From assembly GCA_903903765.1 (NCBI GenBank), contig CAIVAH010000138.1:1-11483 (forward strand): 11,483 nt of DNA. The letters run 5' to 3'. Shown piece after piece: positions 8,023-11,483 of this stretch. The position numbers and the translations under genes are program-made. This DNA comes from an uncultured Methylococcaceae bacterium (GTDB taxonomy: Bacteria > Pseudomonadota > Gammaproteobacteria > Methylococcales > Methylomonadaceae). The notes below the pieces were generated by a model, which worked only from the letters and a program-made list of their open reading frames with translations, made no database searches and was not told the origin of the DNA. Positions within the stretch are counted from its first letter, which is position 1. Each line of letters begins with the position of its first letter.

Positions 8023-8850
8023 ATGGAAGAAATTCTAGAACAACAGATTGTCACTGAAAGTGCTTTTGCTATCGTTAATGGTGAACCTTACAGTCAATTA
8101 CCCGTTGATCTTTATATTCCGCCAGATGCAATGGAAGTGTTTCTTGAGTTATTTGAAGGGCCGCTTGATTTATTATTGTATTTAATTAGGCGTCAAAATT
8201 TGGATATTGTTAATATCCCCATTGCACAAATTACGCACCAATATATTTCATACATACAGATTATGGATGTGTTGAACTTGGAGTTGGCGGCAGAATATTT
8301 AGTGATGGCCGCATTATTGGCAGAAATCAAGTCTAGAATGTTATTGCCAAGACAAAGTGAGCAAGAAGAGGATGAGGAAGACCCCCGTGCTACATTAATT
8401 CGTCGATTACAAGAATATGAATCAATTAAAGTTGCTGCTGAAGAATTAGATTTGTTGCCCAGAGTAGAGCGTGATGTTTATGGCATTGATGTAGATACTT
8501 CAGTATTAAGTGTTAAGCAGCAATTACCTGATGTGCAACTAAAAGAGTTGTTGCTCGCCTTTAAAGATGTTTTAAAACGTGTTGAGCAACTGAGTCACCA
8601 CCAAATAACTAAAGAAGCTTTATCTGTCCGTGAACGAATGGCAACCATTTTGGAAAAACTTGAAGGAGAAAATAGTCTCATTTTCTCTAAATTATTTATC
8701 AGAAAAGAAGGTCGACACGGAATCGTTGTCACGTTTCTGGCAATCCTCGAACTCGGAAAAGAAGGACTTATCGAAATTACCCAATCAGAACCCTTTGCAG
8801 AAATCAGAATTAGAGGTTCCGGTTTTGCCACCGGTAAAACGATCATCTAA
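8023..8850 (+). CDS. scpA: Segregation and condensation protein A
   Basis: ScpA is the kleisin subunit of the SMC-ScpAB condensin complex, which compacts and helps separate replicated chromosomes. The 275-residue product shows the classic core EVFLELFEGPLDLLLYLIRR at 38-57 (N-terminal SMC-neck-binding helices) and ELAAEYLVMAALLAEIKSRM at 87-106. An acidic linker (QEEDEEDP) follows at 114-121, then a C-terminal winged-helix region at about 200-265 (TFLAILELGKEGLIEITQ) that contacts the SMC head. The start at 8023 is supported because the stretch before the core (NGEPYSQLPVDLYIPPDAME) is typical of gammaproteobacterial ScpA. No smc gene is in the window, and its presence elsewhere is inferred. 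Such genomes usually use SMC-ScpAB rather than MukBEF. The 3' end overlaps scpB by 26 bases. Confidence 0.95.
   Translation: MEEILEQQIVTESAFAIVNGEPYSQLPVDLYIPPDAMEVFLELFEGPLDLLLYLIRRQNLDIVNIPIAQITHQYISYIQIMDVLNLELAAEYLVMAALLAEIKSRMLLPRQSEQEEDEEDPRATLIRRLQEYESIKVAAEELDLLPRVERDVYGIDVDTSVLSVKQQLPDVQLKELLLAFKDVLKRVEQLSHHQITKEALSVRERMATILEKLEGENSLIFSKLFIRKEGRHGIVVTFLAILELGKEGLIEITQSEPFAEIRIRGSGFATGKTII
8812..8816 (+). promoter_or_regulatory. Ribosome binding site that decides the scpB start
   Basis: AGAGG at 8812-8816, inside the scpA coding end, lies eight bases before an in-frame TTG at 8825. It is the only good Shine-Dalgarno-to-start pairing I see for scpB. The next in-frame candidates, GTG at 8948 and GTG at 9071, lack one. 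Confidence 0.5.
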
Positions 8851-9640
8851 AAAATCTACAAAGCCTAAAGTTGAACAAGTTCCAAAAGCGGCAGAAGCTA
8901 GTAATGATATAGTTTTACCCGAAACTGAAATCGAACCCTTACTGGTTGTGCAACAATCAGCCAGAATAGTCAGGCTTAGGCCTTTTGGAAAATTTAGAAA
9001 ACCATTAAGACAGCAAGAAAAACCAGTCAGTGAAACATATGCAGCCATTAGTCAGCAAATTAATTTTAATGTGAATACACAGCGTATAGTTGAGGCGATT
9101 TTATTTGTAGCTAAACAACCCATGACTTCTAAGCAAATACTAGAAGTTTTCCCAGAGTTAGAGCGGCCAAATATAAAAGAGGTGGAATCTGCTATTGAAG
9201 CGATAGCCATAGAATATATGACGCGTCCTATTGAGTTAAAGCGTGTTGCCAGCGGTTATCGTTTTCAAGTTAAGCAAGATTTGTCGCAATGGGTGTCCAG
9301 ATTATTTGAAGAGAGGCCGCCCAAATATTCAAGAGCGTTGCTTGAGACATTAGCTATTATTGCCTATAAGCAACCTGTAACGCGTGCAGATATAGAAGAT
9401 ATTCGCGGGGTAGGGGTTAGTTCAAGTATTATGCAGACCTTGTTAGAACGCGAATGGATTAAGGTTGTGGCTCATAAAGAAGTACCTGGTAGACCGGGTT
9501 TATATGGGACAACTAAAGACTTTTTAGATTATTTTAATATTTCATCTTTAAGTGAATTGCCCACCATGGGAGAGATTCAATCTCTAGCAGACTTAAAGGA
9601 TAATGCGCAACAATCAATACAGGTAACAAGTGAACAATAA
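8825..9640 (+). CDS. scpB: Segregation and condensation protein B
   Basis: ScpB forms dimers that clamp the ScpA linker in the SMC-ScpAB complex. With the TTG start the product is 271 residues. Residues 1-80 are a basic, low-complexity extension (RSSKKSTKPKVEQ). The two winged-helix domains follow at about 84-245, with RIVEAILFVAKQP at 87-99, KYSRALLETLAIIAYKQP at 167-184, RADIEDIRGVG at 187-197 and GRPGLYGTTKDFLDYF at 222-237. The frame is open back to an ATG at 8630, but that would place over 200 bases inside the conserved end of scpA, so I reject it. A start at the GTG at 9071 would give just the conserved core but has no ribosome binding site and would leave about 220 bases unexplained. 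The function is secure; the start is not. It overlaps scpA by 26 bases and rluB by 11. Confidence 0.88.
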   Translation: MPPVKRSSKKSTKPKVEQVPKAAEASNDIVLPETEIEPLLVVQQSARIVRLRPFGKFRKPLRQQEKPVSETYAAISQQINFNVNTQRIVEAILFVAKQPMTSKQILEVFPELERPNIKEVESAIEAIAIEYMTRPIELKRVASGYRFQVKQDLSQWVSRLFEERPPKYSRALLETLAIIAYKQPVTRADIEDIRGVGVSSSIMQTLLEREWIKVVAHKEVPGRPGLYGTTKDFLDYFNISSLSELPTMGEIQSLADLKDNAQQSIQVTSEQ

Positions 9641-10631
9641 TAAGCCTAATCAAGGTAAATCCAGTGATACAACCAAAAAAATCACTAAGTCGCCTAAGCA
9701 GCAACGTAGACATCAAGAGCGTGTTAAGCCAAAGGAAGATGTTCATAAGCAACCTAAACGCACTATAAAAAAACCTGATTTTGAGAAACAAGCGGATAAG
9801 GTTGTAGAAACTAAAGTTGATATAAATGCTGAGGGTGAGCGCATTCAAAAAGTACTTTCGCGCGGTGGTGTTGGTTCAAGAAGAGAAATAGAGCGCTGGA
9901 TAACGGAAGGACGATTCAAACTAAACGGTAAAGTAGTGGCTTTAGGTGACAAATTAAAAGCCGGTGATTATTTACAATTAAATGAGAGGGTTGTTAATTG
10001 GGAAAAATTTGCAATACAACCAACACGCGTTTTACTTTATCACAAGCCTACTGGAGAAGTTGTTACCCGTCGTGATCCCGAAGGCAGGCCGGTAGTTTTT
10101 ACGCAATTGCCTAAGTTAACAACTGCGCGATGGATTTCAGTAGGAAGATTGGATATAAATACATCAGGCTTGTTATTGGTTACTAATAATGGTGAATTAG
10201 CCAATAAATTAATGCATCCTTCTACTGAAGTTGAGCGTGAATATGCAGTGCGTATATTGGGAGATGTTTCAGAAGCTACCTTAGAAACCTTAAAAAAGGG
10301 TGTTGAGTTAGAAGATGGCGTAGCAAAATTTAATGAAATTCATTTTTATGGTGGTGAAGGCGCTAATAAGTGGTATCACGTGATTGTTAGTGAAGGTAGA
10401 AACCGTATGGTAAGGCGCTTGTGGGAGTCTCAGGAACTGGTTGTGAGTCGATTAACTCGAGTAAGATATGGGCCTGTGGTGTTGCCGGAGCGCTTAAAAA
10501 CGTGTACCTTTTACGAACTAACTGATAAAGAATTAGATTTATTATTTGAGTTTGCCGGCTTAGAAAGAAATGAACCTGAGGCTACGACGTTAAAAATTGA
10601 GTCTCATCCCAAAGAATATAAAAAAAGGTAG
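9630..10631 (+). CDS. rluB: 23S rRNA pseudouridine synthase (RluB/RsuA family)
   Basis: RluB converts a uridine (2605 in E. coli numbering) of 23S rRNA helix 93 to pseudouridine. The 333-residue product starts at GTG 9630 with AGG six bases upstream. Residues 1-66 are a Lys/Arg/Gln-rich tail. An S4 RNA-binding domain follows at about 69-125 (ERIQKVLSRGGVGSRREIE), then the catalytic domain with GRLDINTSGLLL at 172-183 and catalytic Asp175, and EGRNRMVRRL at 255-264. These motifs place it in the RsuA/RluB/E/F group. The S4 domain and position after scpB favour RluB, since the scpA-scpB-rluB order is common in bacteria. Its start lies inside the last 11 bases of scpB, so translation is likely coupled. 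It is the last gene of the operon. Confidence 0.92.
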   Translation: MNNNKPNQGKSSDTTKKITKSPKQQRRHQERVKPKEDVHKQPKRTIKKPDFEKQADKVVETKVDINAEGERIQKVLSRGGVGSRREIERWITEGRFKLNGKVVALGDKLKAGDYLQLNERVVNWEKFAIQPTRVLLYHKPTGEVVTRRDPEGRPVVFTQLPKLTTARWISVGRLDINTSGLLLVTNNGELANKLMHPSTEVEREYAVRILGDVSEATLETLKKGVELEDGVAKFNEIHFYGGEGANKWYHVIVSEGRNRMVRRLWESQELVVSRLTRVRYGPVVLPERLKTCTFYELTDKELDLLFEFAGLERNEPEATTLKIESHPKEYKKR

Positions 10632-10655
10632 TCGATTAATTATCTGCCTTTATTT
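10627..10655 (+). terminator. Weak candidate terminator after rluB
   Basis: GGTAG at 10627-10631 can pair with CTGCC at 10644-10648 (five pairs including one G-T, 12-base loop), followed by TTTATTT. The stem is short and begins inside the rluB stop region, so this is only a candidate for ending the operon before the tRNA promoter. Confidence 0.25.
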
Positions 10656-10660
10656 AAGGG

Positions 10661-10688
10661 TTGCTAATATTTTAGCTCTCAGTATAAT
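10661..10688 (+). promoter_or_regulatory. Sigma-70 promoter of tRNA-Val
   Basis: TTGCTA at 10661-10666 (four of six for -35) is followed after a 16-base spacer by a perfect TATAAT at 10683-10688. Transcription would begin near 10695, about 22 bases before the mature tRNA 5' end, which is typical for a stable-RNA promoter. Readthrough from it may also supply thrS. Confidence 0.7.
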
Positions 10689-10716
10689 AGCAGGTTATTG
10701 AGGTTATTTTAACTTC

Positions 10717-10793
10717 AGGCGCGTAGCTCAGTTGGTTAGAGCACCACCTTGACATGGTGGGGGTCGTTGGTTCGAGTCCAATCGTGCCTACCA
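10717..10793 (+). tRNA. tRNA-Val (anticodon GAC)
   Basis: The 77-base gene folds into a full cloverleaf. The acceptor stem AGGCGCG pairs with CGTGCCT (one G-T), with discriminator A at 10790 and an encoded CCA at 10791-10793. The D arm is GCTC/GAGC. The anticodon stem CCACC/GGTGG closes the loop TTGACAT with anticodon GAC at positions 34-36, reading GUC and GUU valine codons. The T arm is GTTGG/CCAAT with loop TTCGAGT. A strong promoter precedes it and a rho-independent terminator follows. A tRNA-Val directly before thrS occurs in other gammaproteobacteria. Confidence 0.97.
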
Positions 10794-10799
10794 GACATT

Positions 10800-10827
10800 A
10801 AAGCACTGCTTAAGCGGTGCTTTTTTT
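10800..10827 (+). terminator. Rho-independent terminator after tRNA-Val
   Basis: AAAGCACTGC at 10800-10809 pairs with GCGGTGCTTT at 10814-10823 (ten pairs including one T-G) around a TTAA loop. The run of seven T bases at 10821-10827 overlaps the end of the stem. It sits seven bases after the encoded CCA and only 24 bases before the thrS ATG, so it either ends the tRNA transcript or acts as a partial barrier to thrS expression. Confidence 0.9.
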
Positions 10828-10851
10828 ATTGTGGCAATTAAAATTTAAATA

Positions 10852-11483
10852 ATGTTAGTAATTACTCTTCCTGATGGCTCACGTCGTGAATTTGATCACG
10901 CAGTTACAGTACTTGATGTTGCACAATCAATTGGTGCGGGATTAGCAAAAGCAACTTTAGCCGGTCGCGTTAATGATGTCTTAGTTGATGCTAGCACTTT
11001 AATCAGTGAAGATGCCTCTTTACAAATAATTACAGCAAAAGACGAAGTAGGCGTTGATGTTATAAGACATTCAACTGCGCATTTATTGGCACATGCTGTA
11101 AAACAATTATTTCCAGAAGCTCAAGTTACCATTGGGCCCGTCATCGAAAATGGCTTTTATTATGATTTTTCATACCACAGAGCCTTTACACCTGAAGATT
11201 TAACGGCTATTGAAGCTAAAATGCAGCAATTAGCACAAGCAGATCATGCTATACATCGTTCTGTGCTTAGCAGAGATGCAGCGGTTAAGTTCTTTAAAGA
11301 TCTCGGTGAAAATTACAAAGCAGAATTAATCGAGTCTATTCCTTCCGACGAAGATTTATCGTTGTATGAGCAAGGTGGATTTACAGATTTATGTCGTGGA
11401 CCTCATGTACCTAGTACAGGTAAATTGACAGTTGAAGCAAGTAGCGAGATATTGCAAGCCCTCTTGGCGCTGGGTTATTCAGA
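10852..11483 (+). CDS. thrS: Threonine--tRNA ligase, N-terminal part only, 3' end abnormal and off the window
   Basis: ThrS charges tRNA-Thr and edits mischarged serine. The visible frame encodes 210 residues and runs off the window; the full protein is usually about 640. Residues 1-61 form the TGS domain ([11 protein letters not shown]). The editing domain has its four expected site residues, His73 and His77 in [10 protein letters not shown], and Cys181 and His185 in CRGPH. The ThrS match continues through [10 protein letters not shown] to about residue 192 (base 11427). The next residues should lead into the catalytic core (family consensus of the type KAFKLxxVAGAYWRG) but do not. The upstream part therefore looks like a normal gene, while the last 56 bases look foreign. 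No Shine-Dalgarno sequence is visible. The ATG follows the tRNA terminator by 24 bases, with no room for a separate promoter. Confidence 0.9.
   Translation, partial: MLVITLPDGSRREFDHAVTVLDVAQSIGAGLAKATLAGRVNDVLVDASTLISEDASLQIITAKDEVGVDVIRHSTAHLLAHAVKQLFPEAQVTIGPVIENGFYYDFSYHRAFTPEDLTAIEAKMQQLAQADHAIHRSVLSRDAAVKFFKDLGENYKAELIESIPSDEDLSLYEQGGFTDLCRGPHVPSTGKLTVEASSEILQALLALGYS
11428..11483 (+). other. RuvA-like sequence joined in frame to thrS, probable chimeric contig end
   Basis: This tail encodes [18 protein letters not shown] in the thrS frame. The QALLALGYS pattern is typical of the small C-terminal domain III of RuvA, the Holliday-junction branch migration protein, where ALLALGY followed by S/K/N and acidic residues recurs. 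It is not found at this point in ThrS. GC is 27 of 56 bases, higher than nearby genes, and codons such as CTC, GCG and CTG appear close together, unlike the TTA-rich usage upstream. The join is most simply an assembly error at a contig end; a real rearrangement is less likely. Only 18 residues are visible, so the RuvA identification is tentative. Confidence 0.5.

Noticed and set aside
8630..8824. ATG at 8630 as the scpB start
   Set aside because: It would need about 220 bases of overlap with conserved scpA sequence, and its translation there looks like a frame shadow of the ScpA winged-helix region.
9534..9848. Minus-strand open frame of about 100 codons across the scpB/rluB junction
   Set aside because: It is the antisense of the scpB 3' end and rluB 5' tail, both of which have firm sense coding, and it has no recognisable domain.
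1..11483. Mobile elements, CRISPR arrays, phage or defence genes
   Set aside because: I saw no transposase, integrase, terminal inverted repeat pair, direct-repeat array or defence motif. The window is ordinary core chromosome with a few unknown genes.

Overview
The window reads as chromosomal DNA of an AT-rich gammaproteobacterium (GC in the high thirties by eye). The evidence is a close match of one protein to the YciO type known from enterics, ScpA and ScpB of the gammaproteobacterial kind next to RluB, a MaeB-type malic enzyme fused to a phosphotransacetylase domain, and a tRNA-Val(GAC) directly before thrS. The genus cannot be read from the sequence. I see no insertion sequence, CRISPR array, phage gene, integrase or defence cassette, and nothing I would call a new multi-gene system.

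Left part (1-3207). Two minus-strand genes overlap by 11 bases: a GH17 glycoside hydrolase/transglycosylase joined to a large polytopic membrane half, then a small gamma-glutamylcyclotransferase-like protein. A gap of about 210 bases with a good sigma-70 promoter separates them from a divergent, unrecognised 171-residue membrane protein.

Middle (3208-6608). maeB has the clearest ribosome binding site in the window. It makes malic enzyme, which links the TCA cycle to pyruvate and NADPH. Only 6 bases after its stop, and convergent with it, is a two-gene minus-strand unit of unknown function: a two-helix membrane protein whose stop overlaps the start of a soluble coiled-coil protein.

Right part (6609-10631). 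A gap of about 100 bases holds face-to-face promoters. From it runs a tight five-gene plus-strand operon: yciO-like, M50 site-2 protease family, scpA, scpB, rluB. Gaps are 16 and 12 bases, followed by overlaps of 26 and 11. It combines chromosome condensation (the SMC partners ScpA and ScpB), 23S rRNA pseudouridylation (RluB) and an RNA-linked Sua5/YciO/YrdC protein. The scpB and rluB starts appear to be TTG and GTG, and both proteins carry basic N-terminal tails.

End (10632-11483). A strong promoter, tRNA-Val(GAC) and a rho-independent terminator are followed almost at once by the 5' part of thrS. The thrS frame stays open to the window edge, but after about residue 192 it stops looking like ThrS and resembles the C-terminal domain of RuvA. 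This is most simply an assembly chimera at a contig end and is the most important anomaly in the window.
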